NCBI GenBank assembly: GCA_944372525.1
Contig: CALVZL010000021.1
Span: 1 to 64,000 of the forward strand
From: an uncultured Clostridia bacterium
GTDB lineage: Bacteria > Bacillota > Clostridia > Christensenellales > Borkfalkiaceae
DNA: 64,000 nt
Reading direction: 5' to 3'
Part shown: piece by piece, positions 35,220-44,566 of the stretch
Position numbering within the stretch: position 1 is the stretch's first letter
Layout: each line of letters starts with the position of its first letter
Position numbers and translations under genes: made by a program
The notes under the pieces: generated by a model
The model's database searches: none
Told to the model about the DNA's origin: nothing
Seen by the model: only the letters and a program-made list of their open reading frames with translations

Positions 35220-36113
35220 TCAGCCCTGGTTGAATTTTCTGCGCACCGCCCAATCGGTGACCCGTTCGGGAAGTGCTCTGCTCAGATAGCGCGCCACGCG
35301 GTTCTTCCCGCCCGCAACGCAGACGGGAGAGGGATTGCGTTTTTCCGCAAGTTTTACGATCGCTTCCGCGACGAGAGACGGCGGCATGCCGCCCTGCTCG
35401 ATATTTGCCAGCGCCGCCGACGCCTTGCGCACCGAGGGAGAATATGCCCGGCTCTCCTCCTCTCCGTATATCTTGCGGCTGTACGTGAACCCCGTCGAAG
35501 TCCCGCCGGGCAGCAGCGCGCTCACGCGAACGCCGAAAGGACGAAGCTCGACGTCCGCTTCCCGCGCAAGCATGCACAGCGCGGCTTTGGAAGCGGAATA
35601 GAATCCGTCGAAGGGAATGGGAAGTTCTCCCCCGACCGAACCGACCAGAACCGCTCTCCCTCTGCGCTTCCGCAGATAGGGCGCACAGGCGCGGAGCGCC
35701 TCCACCGCCCCGAAAAAGTTTACTTCGAACAAATAGCGGTAATCCCCGCTTTTTGCATATTCGAGCGGAGCAGCCATGGAAAATCCGGCGGAATAGACCA
35801 GCAGATCCACCGCGCCCGCTTCTTCGCCCACTTCCGCGATCGCACGCGCAAGCTCGCCCTCCTGAGAAGCGTCTGCCGTTACCGTATGCACCCGCTCTCC
35901 TCGGAAAGGGGTGCGGGAGATGTTGTACACGCGCATTCCCTGCGAAGCCAGCCGCAGAGCCGTCTCCCGCCCGATCCCGGAGGATCCGCCGACGATGACG
36001 GCATTCTTGCGAAATGCGACGGCGCGATCCGTTCCCTCCGATGTGCCCCGCCGTGCTCTTCCCGCCTCTTTTTTCGTCTTTTGCGTGTTTTCCGCGTCTT
36101 TTTCCTGTTCCAT
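35220..36113 (-). CDS. Short-chain dehydrogenase/reductase
   Basis: A classical SDR of 297 residues; substrate unknown. Residues 1-33 are a charged, probably unstructured extension. The NAD(P)-binding motif is VGGSSGIGRE (about 40-50), followed by NFFGAVEALR and the catalytic YSASK (Tyr about 180) with Ser in GSVGGELP. The C-terminal ~35 residues (NRVARYLSRALPERVTDW) look amphipathic and may attach to the membrane. It lies 46 bp after the ZIP transporter gene and may share its transcript. A GCGCGC hairpin (35201-35219) follows the stop. Confidence 0.9.
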   Translation of the reverse strand: MEQEKDAENTQKTKKEAGRARRGTSEGTDRAVAFRKNAVIVGGSSGIGRETALRLASQGMRVYNISRTPFRGERVHTVTADASQEGELARAIAEVGEEAGAVDLLVYSAGFSMAAPLEYAKSGDYRYLFEVNFFGAVEALRACAPYLRKRRGRAVLVGSVGGELPIPFDGFYSASKAALCMLAREADVELRPFGVRVSALLPGGTSTGFTYSRKIYGEEESRAYSPSVRKASAALANIEQGGMPPSLVAEAIVKLAEKRNPSPVCVAGGKNRVARYLSRALPERVTDWAVRRKFNQG

Positions 36114-36159
36114 ATGAAACAGTATCCCCGTTCCGCGTGCTTTTTATACCCCCTGCGGC

Positions 36160-36918
36160 TCAGCCGAAGGCCGTGTCAAGCAGCATCATCAGACAAAATC
36201 CGAACAGCACCCCCGCACTCGCAAGCGTCTTGTTCTGAGAAAAACAGTCGGGAATGAGTTCGCTGCAGACGACTGCGATCATGGCCCCCGCCGAAAAAGC
36301 AAGCGCCCAGGGAAGCAGTCCCGCGATGACGACCGCCGCAAACGCGCCGAGCGCGCAGGCGGGAATCTCCACCGCCCCGGACCCCTGCGCAAACAGGAAA
36401 CTCCGCCTCGGACTCATGCCTCCCGCCCGCAGGGGAAACGCAACGCACATCCCTTCGGGGAAATTCTGCACGGCGACTCCGAACGCGAGCAAAAGAGCAG
36501 GCATGACCGAACCGCCCGCGCACTCCGCAAACGCCACGCCCACGGCAAGCCCTTCGGGAATGTTGTGCAGCGTCACCGCAAAATAGAGGAGCGACCGCCT
36601 TCCCTCGGAAGGACTGCGTTCCGCCCGCGAGAGAAAAAGCGCGGAACCGATCATCAGCGCACCGCCGAGCAGAAACCCGACCGTCACTTTGACGAAGGCG
36701 GGGATTGCACCCTCGTATTCGAGCGCGGGCAGAAGCAGGGAAAAGAAACTTGCCGCGATCATGATCCCCGCCGCGGCGCCCATGAGAAAGGTGAGCGGTT
36801 TTTTTCCGATTTTCCCTGAAAAAAACACGAACGACGCGCCGAACGCAGTCATAGAGTACAAGAACAACGAAGCGAAAAATGCCTGAAGCACAGGACTTTG
36901 AGAAGAGAACCATTGCAT
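36160..36918 (-). CDS. ZIP family metal transporter
   Basis: Integral membrane protein of 252 residues with about eight hydrophobic segments. Helix IV has the metal-binding HNIPEGLAVGVAF and helix V has NFPEGMCVAFPL, the paired signature of ZupT-like ZIP transporters (zinc and other divalent metals). The start MQWFSSQSPV at 36918 is preferred because it precedes the first helix and has a GGAG 9 nt upstream; a longer frame starts at 36969. No metal-responsive operator was recognised. Confidence 0.92.
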   Translation of the reverse strand: MQWFSSQSPVLQAFFASLFLYSMTAFGASFVFFSGKIGKKPLTFLMGAAAGIMIAASFFSLLLPALEYEGAIPAFVKVTVGFLLGGALMIGSALFLSRAERSPSEGRRSLLYFAVTLHNIPEGLAVGVAFAECAGGSVMPALLLAFGVAVQNFPEGMCVAFPLRAGGMSPRRSFLFAQGSGAVEIPACALGAFAAVVIAGLLPWALAFSAGAMIAVVCSELIPDCFSQNKTLASAGVLFGFCLMMLLDTAFG

Positions 36919-37281
36919 TTGTGAAACTCCGTCCGCCCGCGTTTTGTCCGCGAGCGCAGTCATTTCCATCTTATGCCGAACGAAGCCGCCGCGTTCCGCA
37001 AAATACCGTTCTTCGTCTCAGCCGACGGTTCTTCGGTTCGAGGCCGATCGTTCTGATGCCGCAGCGGCGCACAAGCCGCACAGATGACAACCGGGCCGCC
37101 GCGCAACAGCCGCTTCCTTCCCGTAAACGGACCTCTTTCGCGCCGATCCCCCTTCGCCCATTGCTTTCCTTTGTGTTTCGTTTTCTTTTTGTTTTTTTGC
37201 TTCGTCGCTTTTTGCGCCCGCTTTTGTCCCTCGGCAAACGCCTGTCTCTGAATCCCCCGCCCCTCCGGGACGTCGTTCATC
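36919..37281. other. Gene-free tract, purine-rich on the minus strand
   Basis: About 360 bp between the leuA terminator and the ZIP gene. The minus strand has a ~90-nt A/G-rich stretch (37170-37260) followed by GC-rich sequence. A small Lys/Arg-rich frame is open here but has no ribosome-binding site or family features. I see no promoter I would defend. Similar purine-rich tracts occur at 43736-43985 and 47933-48190. Confidence 0.4.
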
Positions 37282-37307
37282 AAAAAAAGCGGACGTAACG
37301 TCCGCTT
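37282..37307 (-). terminator. Terminator of leuA
   Basis: A 9-bp stem (37299-37307 with 37287-37295) with a 3-nt loop and a seven-T tail on the minus strand, 16 bp after the leuA stop. Confidence 0.9.
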
Positions 37308-37323
37308 CCTGCAAAATCCGAAT

Positions 37324-38985
37324 TTATTCCCGCGTTGCAAAGAGATTGTTGAGAGCGCAGACGAGGGCGCTCACGGAGGCACGGATGATGTCCGAATGAA
37401 TGCCCGCCCCCCAATCCGTCCTGCCGTCCATCGCCGCACCGACATAGGAGATCGCCCGTGCCTGCGAACCGTCGCTCAATGCATGCTGTTCGTAGCCGAC
37501 GAGCGTAAAATCGATGCCGAAATGCGCCTTCAATGCGTTCGAAACCGCATCCAACCGTCCGTTCCCCTCGGCGGTGACCACGGTCCGCTTCTCGCCCTCC
37601 ACAATCTCCACCGAAGCGGTGATTCCGTTTTCCTGGCGGTAATGCACTTCTCCGACAAAAAACTTTCCGCGCGGAAGCAGAAAATGCGTCTCAAAGAGGC
37701 GATAGAGGTCCTCCGCGCGCAATTCCCGATGCTCCTCGTCCGAGACGTGCTTTGCGATCGCGCTCATGCATTCGCGCAGGCGCGCGGGAAGTTTGAGTCC
37801 GTAAGCGCGTTCCAGAACATAGCCGACCCCGCCCTTCCCCGACTGTGAATTGATGCGAATGACGTCGGAATCGTATTCCCTGCCGACATCCCGAGGGTCG
37901 ATGGGGAGATAAGGCACCGTCCAGTCTTCGGTCTCCCGTTCGGCACGGTAGCGCATCCCCTTGGCGATCGCGTCCTGATGAGATCCCGAAAATGCGGCAA
38001 AGACGAGTTCTCCCGCATAGGGCTGACGGGGCGAGATCTCCATCCCCGTAAATTTGCGGTAACGCGCCGCGATCGAAGGCATATTTGAAAAATCCAGCCC
38101 GGGGTCGACGCCCTGCGAATACAGATTCATGGCGAGCGTGACGAGATCGCAGTTGCCCGTGCGCTCTCCGTTGCCGAACAGCGTCCCCTCCACGCGATCC
38201 GCGCCTGCCAGCAAGCCGAACTCCGCCGCCGCGACGCCGCATCCGCGGTCGTTGTGCGGATGCAGGGAGAGCACGACGTTCTCTCTGTACTTCAAATGCT
38301 TATGCAGATATTCCACCTGCTGCGCGTAGACATGCGGCATGGCATTTTCCACCGTAGCGGGCAGATTGACGACCGCCTTTCGCTCTGCCGTCGGCTTCCA
38401 TATGTCGAGCACCGCGTCGACGACTTCGAGCGCGTATTCGGGCTCTGTCCCCGTAAAACTTTCGGGGGAATATTCGAACCGATAGCCCGCCCCCGCCCGT
38501 TCGGTCAACTCCCGCAGAAGGCGCGCCCCGTCCTCCGCAATGCGGAGGATCTCCCCCTTGCTCTTTGCGAACACCTGCTCGCGCTGGGCGACGGAGGTCG
38601 AGTTATAGACGTGCACGATGACGTTTTCCGCCCCTTCGATCGCCTCGAACGTGCGGCGGATGATATGCTCCCGCGCCTGCGTGAGTACCTGCAGCGTCAC
38701 GTCGGAAGGCACCAGGTCTCCCTCGATGAGCGCACGGATAAATTCAAATTCCGTGTCGCTCGCGGCGGGAAATCCGACCTCGATCTCCCGAAAGCCGATC
38801 TCGACGAGCAGGCGGAAAAATTCCAGTTTCGTGTTCAGATCCATCGGCTCGACGAGCGCCTGGTTCCCGTCCCGCAGATCGACGCTGCACCAAACGGGCG
38901 CGCGGGTGAGCGCGCTCTGTTCCGCCCAATCCATACAGCGTTCGGGCGGCAGAATAAATTGTCTGCGATACTTTCCTGCGTCCAT
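37324..38985 (-). CDS. leuA: 2-isopropylmalate synthase, long (type II) form
   Basis: Condenses acetyl-CoA with 2-ketoisovalerate, the committed step of leucine synthesis. 553 residues. Catalytic TIM barrel with SVDLRDGNQALVEPMD (Arg-Asp), the metal-binding His pair in LSLHPHNDRGCGVAA and the segment LFGNGERTGNCD. A C-terminal LeuA allosteric domain (about 420-553, containing YEQHALSDGSQARAISYVGA) should bind leucine. It is preceded by a Leu T-box leader, so it is regulated both by tRNA charging and probably by feedback. It stands alone; leuBCD are not in the window. Confidence 0.95.
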   Translation of the reverse strand: MDAGKYRRQFILPPERCMDWAEQSALTRAPVWCSVDLRDGNQALVEPMDLNTKLEFFRLLVEIGFREIEVGFPAASDTEFEFIRALIEGDLVPSDVTLQVLTQAREHIIRRTFEAIEGAENVIVHVYNSTSVAQREQVFAKSKGEILRIAEDGARLLRELTERAGAGYRFEYSPESFTGTEPEYALEVVDAVLDIWKPTAERKAVVNLPATVENAMPHVYAQQVEYLHKHLKYRENVVLSLHPHNDRGCGVAAAEFGLLAGADRVEGTLFGNGERTGNCDLVTLAMNLYSQGVDPGLDFSNMPSIAARYRKFTGMEISPRQPYAGELVFAAFSGSHQDAIAKGMRYRAERETEDWTVPYLPIDPRDVGREYDSDVIRINSQSGKGGVGYVLERAYGLKLPARLRECMSAIAKHVSDEEHRELRAEDLYRLFETHFLLPRGKFFVGEVHYRQENGITASVEIVEGEKRTVVTAEGNGRLDAVSNALKAHFGIDFTLVGYEQHALSDGSQARAISYVGAAMDGRTDWGAGIHSDIIRASVSALVCALNNLFATRE

Positions 38986-39012
38986 GTTCTCACCTCGTTT
39001 TCTTTTTCAGAT

Positions 39013-39276
39013 AAAAATGCGTCCCTTCCCCACGAAAGAGACGCATTGATGCGCGGTACCACTCTTCTTGCGGGAAATTCCCGCCCCTTTGACGGAGAGC
39101 GCCGCTCCCCTGCCCGATAACGGAGGCCCCGTTCCGCCTTACGCGGCGCCTTCCGGCGCGTTCGGGCGAACCGCTCCGCGGCGAGTTCCCCCCGGCATGC
39201 CCGTCCTCTCGCACCGACCGAGGACTCTCTGCAGGACATCTCCGAAGCTACTGCTCCGCATCACAGCGTTGTCTTA
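39013..39276 (-). promoter_or_regulatory. T-box leader (Leu) controlling leuA
   Basis: The T-box core AAGAGTGGTACCGCGC lies at 39066-39051 on the minus strand, followed by a terminator stem (39040-39047 with 39016-39023) and TTTTTAT. Upstream, a stem I has an AGAGAG bulge and a distal loop with GGTCGGTGCGAGAGG. The specifier region reads GGGGGAACTCGCC, where CTC (39185-39183) is a Leu codon. This leader and its promoter account for most of the gene-free 38986-39395. Confidence 0.9.
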
Positions 39277-39282
39277 TCGTCA

Positions 39283-39311
39283 AGAATACCATAAACGCAG
39301 AGAAAAAGCAA
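39283..39311 (-). promoter_or_regulatory. Promoter of the leuA leader
   Basis: TTGCTT (39311-39306), 17-nt spacer, TATTCT (39288-39283) with a TGG immediately before the -10 (extended -10). Confidence 0.75.
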
Positions 39312-39324
39312 GCGTTTGTGCCGT

Positions 39325-39360
39325 AAAAAACCGCCTCCCGTTCTTTCGGGGGCGGTTTTT
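39325..39360 (-). terminator. Terminator of the 943-residue lipoprotein gene
   Basis: GC-rich stem CCGCC...GGCGG with inner CCCG/CGGG and flanking A/T runs on both sides (AAAAAA left, TTTTT right), 35 bp after the stop; could work in both directions. Confidence 0.85.
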
Positions 39361-39395
39361 CGTCGGTTTTTTGTGCCTGCGCCGCCGAGAGAGAC

Positions 39396-42227
39396 TCAGA
39401 CGTTCCCTTCGTGCGCCGCCCGCGCCTCCCGGTAAGAGGCGACTCTCTCCTCCCCGATATACTCGAGCGAAGCGGAACAGGCTCCGATTGCCGGATAAGA
39501 GACCTCCTCGCCCGTCGCTCCGGAGACAGTGCCGCCCTCGTCGTAGAGGCGGTTGATCGCCGTCCACTCCTCTTCCGTGAGCGCGCGAAGCGCCGTCCCG
39601 TCAAAATACTGCAAGAATTCCTCCGCCGCGTGCTTGAGCTGCGCATAGAGCAGTTTCAGCGTTCCGATCCGATCGTAATTCCTCACGAACGCTTTTTGTG
39701 CGTCGGTGAGCCCGTCGTACTCCCGCTCGAGACGGGAAAGATAGGACAGGAATGCGTCCTGTTCGTCCAGCCAGAGCAGTTCGGCGGCATCGTCGACCCT
39801 TGCGCAGAACTCCTCCGCCGCCGCCTGATTCGCGGCGATCGCCGCAACCTGCTCCGCGTCTCCGTCCAGCTCGCCCTCCGGCATCTCTCCCTCTGCCGTC
39901 AGCGAGACCGAGAGCAGCGGAAAGGAAGTCCCGTCGCCCGTTCGGGTCCCGTCCGCGTTTGAAACCAGCTTCTGCCCCGTCACGAGAAGCGAAACGTTCT
40001 TCAGCTCCCCGTCCTGCTCCTCGATGCGAATGCTCATCCCGTCGATCATCGCGCCGAGCATGAGCGGCACGAAGGTCTTGACCAGCACCCCCATCTCTCC
40101 CGCCGACGCCGCCAGCGAAGCGACGAGTTCATCGACAAAGGCGATGTATCGTTCGGAAAGAAGCGCGACGTACTCCGGGCGAAGAGTCAGCTCCGCGCCG
40201 TCCTCCGTTTTTTCGGTCGCAAACGCGTTCTCCAGCAAGGCATATACCCCAAAGACCGAGAGCGGTTGCCCCTGCTCTTCCTCTTTCTGCTCCGTTCCGC
40301 CCCTCAGAAGCGCGAACATAAGGTCGGTTTGCTCGACCTGCTTCGACCACGTCACAATCCCGAAGGTATTGAACACGGCAAGACGAATCGTCCCGTCCCC
40401 CACGCAGTAGACGGACAGTGACGCAATGTCTTTGAGCATGTCCAGATCAAGATCGGCGGGAAGCATTCCGCCCGCAAACTGCAAAAGCTGTGAAATGGGA
40501 GCCATATTCCCGCAGTCGATATCTGCGCGGAAACGGAGCGCTCCGAGGGGATCGGAAACCAACTTCTTCGCTTCGCACTGAATATAGATCTTTGCGGAGA
40601 AGCCTCCCGTCAGCAACTTCCAGCCTGCGTTCTCATCCGAAAGGATCCCGGGATCCAGTTCGGCGCTCAGCGCCGCGCCCGTCCCGTAATCGAGCGACGT
40701 CAGCGCAGCGGCAGAACGCAGCAGGTTTGCGGTCGCAGAGTTCCCGAACGTGCCGCGGTACATGCCGTCGGCATACACGGCGATTCCCTCCGCCGCTCCG
40801 TCTGCGTCGCACTCCACCGCAAACTCGATTGCCGTGAACTGTGTGTCCAGCAATGCGCGCACCAACCCGGCGTCCTCCGTCGCCGCCTCCGCGCGGTTGA
40901 GCAAAATCTGATAGCCCGTATTGATCAGCGCAAGCGAAACCGGCTTTAACGAGAGCAGGTATCCGTTCTCCGTCTGCTGAATCGAAAGCGCATTTTCGAG
41001 AACCGAGAGAAGTGCTTCTGCGTCTCCTTCCCCCGCAAGCTGATCGAACGAAGCGAGCATCTCCTCCATGCCGACCGCATAGCAGAGCGCGCCCGCGCCG
41101 CCGTCGTCTCCCAGCGAAAGAAGCAGTTCTCCGCCCGCGGTGCGTACGACCAGAAGATCCGCCCCGATTCCCTGCGGAATGCCGAGCGGCGCAAGCGGAA
41201 GCTCCAGACGGAATTCAAGCGCGCGAAACAGCCCTGTCTCCGCCGCCGTTTCGTCAAATTTCACCTGAAGCGTCCCTTCCAGCAAGATCGGTTCGCCGTA
41301 GGCGTTCAGAGAAAGGGCGACGTTGAGCCCGAGCCCCTCCTCTTCGTCGTACTTTTGCCCGAAGGCTTCCGCGACCTGCATGAGCGGAGACATTTCCGTC
41401 TCGCCCGGCAGCACCTCGGAAGGCGTACTTCCGATCGCCGCATTAAACGCCTCGGAATCGGGAATGCTCACTTCGGCATTGACGGCGGAATACGTCGCCG
41501 TGATCGACTGCGTGCAGGCCGTCTTCCCCAGGACGGCGACCTCGATGTCATAGGTCGCCTTCGTGACGAGCGAAACGGGCGTCCAGTCTTCTTCGATCGT
41601 GAGGAGCAATTCAAGCGAGGAAAAGGTCGGATAGCTTTTGAGCGACCCGAATTCTTTCATCTGCTTTTTGGCATTGATCCCCGCCTTTTCTCCGTCGAGC
41701 ACGAAGCGGTAAGTGAGCGATTCGCCCTCCACCCGCTCCGCATAACGAAGGGTCTCGCTGTTGACAACATACCCGCCCAACCCCACATCGTCGGGCGTGA
41801 TGCCGTAGATTTCCTTATAATCCTCCCGCGTCGCCGAAGCGATCTCCCCGCTTGCGGCATTGCGATAGGCGACCATCTCCCCCTTCGTAAAAGACTGATG
41901 CACCATCTTCACGAGGGCGGAAGAAGAATTTGCCGCCTGGTAATATTCATCGCCGTGTTTGATCTCCAGATTTTCGATCTGCTGCGTATAAGAGACGGCG
42001 GAGTTTGCAACCGTCGTGCCCTCTGTCCTGATCTCATAGCTCGTCAGCTCCGTCTGCTTCTGCAGAAAGGCATATGCCACACTGTACGCGTCCAGTTCGA
42101 GCGGGCTCTTGTTCGTCGAAAGAGTCGTGGATGCGCCGGGCGTCTCAAGAGGGACCTCCTCCTTGCAAGCCGAAAGCCCAAATCCGCAGAAAACCAAAGC
42201 AGCCGCCAAAAGCCACCATTTTTTCAT
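39396..42227 (-). CDS. Large predicted lipoprotein of unknown function
   Basis: 943 residues from MKKWWLLAAALVFCGFG, with a lipobox LSAC (Cys about 21), so it should be anchored on the outer face of the membrane. The body shows alternating beta-rich segments without a family I recognise. Residues about 830-900 are helical and contain YDGLTDAQKAFVRNYDRIG, resembling the FIVAR-like three-helix modules of surface proteins. The start at 42227 has GAGGAAACAAA before it; an ATG 18 nt upstream lacks a signal. It has its own promoter and terminator. Possible roles (substrate capture or surface scaffold) are speculation. Confidence 0.8.
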   Translation of the reverse strand: MKKWWLLAAALVFCGFGLSACKEEVPLETPGASTTLSTNKSPLELDAYSVAYAFLQKQTELTSYEIRTEGTTVANSAVSYTQQIENLEIKHGDEYYQAANSSSALVKMVHQSFTKGEMVAYRNAASGEIASATREDYKEIYGITPDDVGLGGYVVNSETLRYAERVEGESLTYRFVLDGEKAGINAKKQMKEFGSLKSYPTFSSLELLLTIEEDWTPVSLVTKATYDIEVAVLGKTACTQSITATYSAVNAEVSIPDSEAFNAAIGSTPSEVLPGETEMSPLMQVAEAFGQKYDEEEGLGLNVALSLNAYGEPILLEGTLQVKFDETAAETGLFRALEFRLELPLAPLGIPQGIGADLLVVRTAGGELLLSLGDDGGAGALCYAVGMEEMLASFDQLAGEGDAEALLSVLENALSIQQTENGYLLSLKPVSLALINTGYQILLNRAEAATEDAGLVRALLDTQFTAIEFAVECDADGAAEGIAVYADGMYRGTFGNSATANLLRSAAALTSLDYGTGAALSAELDPGILSDENAGWKLLTGGFSAKIYIQCEAKKLVSDPLGALRFRADIDCGNMAPISQLLQFAGGMLPADLDLDMLKDIASLSVYCVGDGTIRLAVFNTFGIVTWSKQVEQTDLMFALLRGGTEQKEEEQGQPLSVFGVYALLENAFATEKTEDGAELTLRPEYVALLSERYIAFVDELVASLAASAGEMGVLVKTFVPLMLGAMIDGMSIRIEEQDGELKNVSLLVTGQKLVSNADGTRTGDGTSFPLLSVSLTAEGEMPEGELDGDAEQVAAIAANQAAAEEFCARVDDAAELLWLDEQDAFLSYLSRLEREYDGLTDAQKAFVRNYDRIGTLKLLYAQLKHAAEEFLQYFDGTALRALTEEEWTAINRLYDEGGTVSGATGEEVSYPAIGACSASLEYIGEERVASYREARAAHEGNV

Positions 42228-42284
42228 TTTGTTTCCTCTGTGCAATGACGTGCCATGCTCCTCTTTTTTGCATGACCGTATTTT

Positions 42285-42313
42285 ATTGTACTTCTTTTCA
42301 TGACAAAAGTCAA
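42285..42313 (-). promoter_or_regulatory. Promoter of the 943-residue lipoprotein gene
   Basis: TTGACT (42313-42308), 17-nt spacer, TACAAT (42290-42285). Confidence 0.85.
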
Positions 42314-42358
42314 GAATGTAATAGACAATTATGACACGGCTTGCCGATTTTTTGCTGA

Positions 42359-42405
42359 AAGAAAAAAAGAAAGAGAACCGATTGCACCGCTTCCCTTTCT
42401 CTCAC
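42359..42405 (-). terminator. Probable terminator of the LRR lipoprotein gene
   Basis: An imperfect stem (minus-strand AAAGGGAAGCGG with CGGTTCTCTTT) followed by TTTTTTT, about 36 bp after the stop. Weaker than other terminators here. Confidence 0.55.
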
Positions 42406-42440
42406 AATGTGTTGTCCTTGATTTTCGGAATCTCAAAAAC

Positions 42441-43586
42441 TCAGCCGCGCTTCCAATCGCAGTGGAAATAGGCCGTTGTAAGACAGGACGCCGCTTGTGC
42501 GGGATCGGAAAGTTCGCTCTCCGAAAGAGCAGTCCCCGCGGCACTCTCCCGCGCAAACGCCTGCCACCCGCCCGGGGCGCGGAAGACCGCCTCCGAAAGC
42601 GCGTTGCATTCATAAAACGCATATGCGCCGATCGCGGTCATGCTTGCGGGGATCTCTACCCGCGCAAGAGCGACACACCAATTGAACGCACCGATTCCGA
42701 TTTCCGTAAGTCCTTCGGGAAGGGAAAGTTCCGTCAGAGCATTGCAGCCGTAAAAGGCATATTCCCCGATCTTCTCCGTTCCCTGTCCGAACGTCACGCT
42801 CGCAAGCGAAATGCAGCCGTCGAATGCCCAGTCTCCGAGCTTCTTTACGCTGCCGGGAATCCGAACCGCCGTCAGTGCATGGCAGGCAAGAAACGCACGC
42901 GAACCGATCTCCGTCACACCCTCGGGAAGGGAGACGCTCTTCAGCGCATGCGCGCCGGCAAACGCATTCTCCCCGATCCCCGTCACGCTGCCGTCCGACG
43001 GAATCACGCTGCCGCCGCACCCTGCAACCAGCGTGCCGCCTGCCCGTTCGATCAGGCAGTTTCCCGCAGAAAAATAGACGGGATCGGATTCCGCAATCTC
43101 CAAGCGCGTCAGGGCGGTACAGCCATAAAACACATTCCTTCCGATGTGCGTCACGCCGCCCGGAAGAGAGACCCTTTCGATAAAATCGCAGCCGTAGAAA
43201 GCACGGTCTCCGATTCCCGTCACAACCAACCCGTTATAAAAATAGGGGACGACGATATCCCTGTCTGTCACCGTCCCCATCCCGCTCACCTCGTAGGCAC
43301 CGTTGTTCCTGACAAGCGTATAGGAAAGTCCTTTCGTGACGGCGGAATACAGGCCGCAGACGGTACAATATCCGCTCTCGTCCGACCGATGCCCCGCCGG
43401 AGCGATCCGCCGCGTCTCCTCTTCGCCGCACTCCGAACAGACCCTGCGCTCTTTGCCCGCCTCCGTACAAGTCGCGGGCGTCGCCGTCTCCCATTCGCCG
43501 TAGAGATGCGTATGTTCTCCGCACGCCGCACAGCAGAGCAAAACTGCCAGTGCGCCGATCAGACCTGCTCCCAAAAACTTTTTCAT
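42441..43586 (-). CDS. Leucine-rich-repeat (BspA-like) lipoprotein
   Basis: 381 residues from MKKFLGAGLIGALAVLL with lipobox CCAAC, preceded by GGGGAGGGCAT. After the anchor comes a Cys-rich segment (about 22-75) with two C-x-x-C-G units (VCSECGEE, YCTVCGLY) and H-rich spacing. From about 110 to 345 there are eight or so LRR_5 repeats of about 23 residues with the pattern AFYGC-x-x-L-x-x-V-x-L-P-x-G-V-T-x-I-G. BspA-like repeats in gut bacteria are generally binding surfaces. The ligand is unknown. It is a single gene with its own consensus promoter. Confidence 0.9.
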   Translation of the reverse strand: MKKFLGAGLIGALAVLLCCAACGEHTHLYGEWETATPATCTEAGKERRVCSECGEEETRRIAPAGHRSDESGYCTVCGLYSAVTKGLSYTLVRNNGAYEVSGMGTVTDRDIVVPYFYNGLVVTGIGDRAFYGCDFIERVSLPGGVTHIGRNVFYGCTALTRLEIAESDPVYFSAGNCLIERAGGTLVAGCGGSVIPSDGSVTGIGENAFAGAHALKSVSLPEGVTEIGSRAFLACHALTAVRIPGSVKKLGDWAFDGCISLASVTFGQGTEKIGEYAFYGCNALTELSLPEGLTEIGIGAFNWCVALARVEIPASMTAIGAYAFYECNALSEAVFRAPGGWQAFARESAAGTALSESELSDPAQAASCLTTAYFHCDWKRG

Positions 43587-43626
43587 ATGCCCTCCCCTTC
43601 CGCCGTTTGTCACGGTATCGGCTATC

Positions 43627-43655
43627 ATTATACACGTTCCGCGCGGCGCTGTCAA
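43627..43655 (-). promoter_or_regulatory. Consensus promoter of the LRR lipoprotein gene
   Basis: TTGACA (43655-43650), 17-nt spacer, TATAAT (43632-43627); an exact consensus, with a leader of about 35 nt. Confidence 0.9.
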
Positions 43656-43987
43656 GAACGGTGGTCCGCGGAAAGAACAAACGACCGCCGCTTTCGCCGA
43701 TGGTTTTCGATTTCAGATTGCTGTCCCTGATTGCCGGCAGCGCACAGGAGCCCCTGCAACGGTCTGCCGCTCAAGCGATTGTTGCCTGTCATCTTTCATC
43801 GGGCCTCTTTTTTGCGTATCTTCTTCGCCGATTGTTTTGCTCCTTTCCTGCTTGCTTCTTTTTCTTTCTGTCTTTTCTTCGGTCAGGTTGTTTCCTCTCT
43901 TTTTTGCCTTGCGGTGATTCCCTCTCTTCTCCTTTTTCCTCTATCGGCAAAGCTGACCCCTGCGGACAATTCAGAATTTCGTTATAC
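43656..43987. other. Gene-free tract between rbr terminator and LRR promoter
   Basis: About 330 bp. The minus strand is strongly purine-rich at 43800-43935 and then GC-rich. A Lys/Arg-rich frame is open but lacks a ribosome-binding site. No promoter or known RNA was recognised. Confidence 0.4.
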
Positions 43988-44018
43988 AAAAAAACGGCGT
44001 CCGAAATCGGACGCCGTT
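43988..44018 (-). terminator. Terminator of perR-rbr
   Basis: An 11-bp perfect stem (44008-44018 with 43993-44003), 4-nt loop, seven-T tail on the minus strand. Confidence 0.92.
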
Positions 44019-44028
44019 CAAACCGCTC

Positions 44029-44565
44029 TCAATAGTTTTCGGGCTTGAGCTGGAAATATGCCTGCGGATGCGCACAGACGGGGCAGACCTCGGGTGCTTC
44101 GCTCGCCTTGATGATCGCGCCGCAGTTGAGGCACTGCCAATAGACCTCGCCGTCACGAAGGAATACCCTTCCTTCCTCGATATTCTTCAGCAAAGCAAGA
44201 TAGCGCGCCTCGTGCTCCTTCTCCACTTCGGCGACCCGCTCGAACATGCCCGCGATCTCCTCGAATCCCTCTTCGCGCGCAACTTTCGCAAACTCGGGAT
44301 ACATCGACGCATGCTCGTAATTTTCGCCCGCCGCCGCCGCCTTCAGATTTTCCTCCGTCGTTCCGATGCCGGCGATGAGTTTGAACCACAGTTTCGCATG
44401 TTCGCGTTCGTTGCCCGACGTCTCCGTAAAGATCGCCGAAATCTGATTGTATCCTTCTTTCTTGGCTTTGGACGCATAATATGCGTACTTGTTCGTCGCC
44501 TCGCTCTCGCCCGCAAACGCCGCGATGAGATTTTTCTCTGTCTGAGTGCCCTTGAGTTCTTTCAT
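44029..44565 (-). CDS. rbr: Rubrerythrin
   Basis: A cytoplasmic diiron peroxidase protecting anaerobes from hydrogen peroxide. 178 residues: a ferritin-like helical domain with E-x-x-x-H/E ligands in [28 protein letters not shown] and [10 protein letters not shown], followed by a C-terminal rubredoxin-like domain with CLNCGAII and [11 protein letters not shown]. It begins 1 bp after the perR stop, and the SD lies in the last perR codons, so the two are coupled. Control by PerR is likely from context. Confidence 0.97.
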   Translation of the reverse strand: MKELKGTQTEKNLIAAFAGESEATNKYAYYASKAKKEGYNQISAIFTETSGNEREHAKLWFKLIAGIGTTEENLKAAAAGENYEHASMYPEFAKVAREEGFEEIAGMFERVAEVEKEHEARYLALLKNIEEGRVFLRDGEVYWQCLNCGAIIKASEAPEVCPVCAHPQAYFQLKPENY

Positions 44566-44566
44566 G

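Noticed and set aside
36971..37237. Lys/Arg-rich small frames in gene-free tracts (also 43789-43989)
   Set aside because: Composition follows from A/G-rich DNA; no ribosome-binding site, promoter or hydrophobic core.
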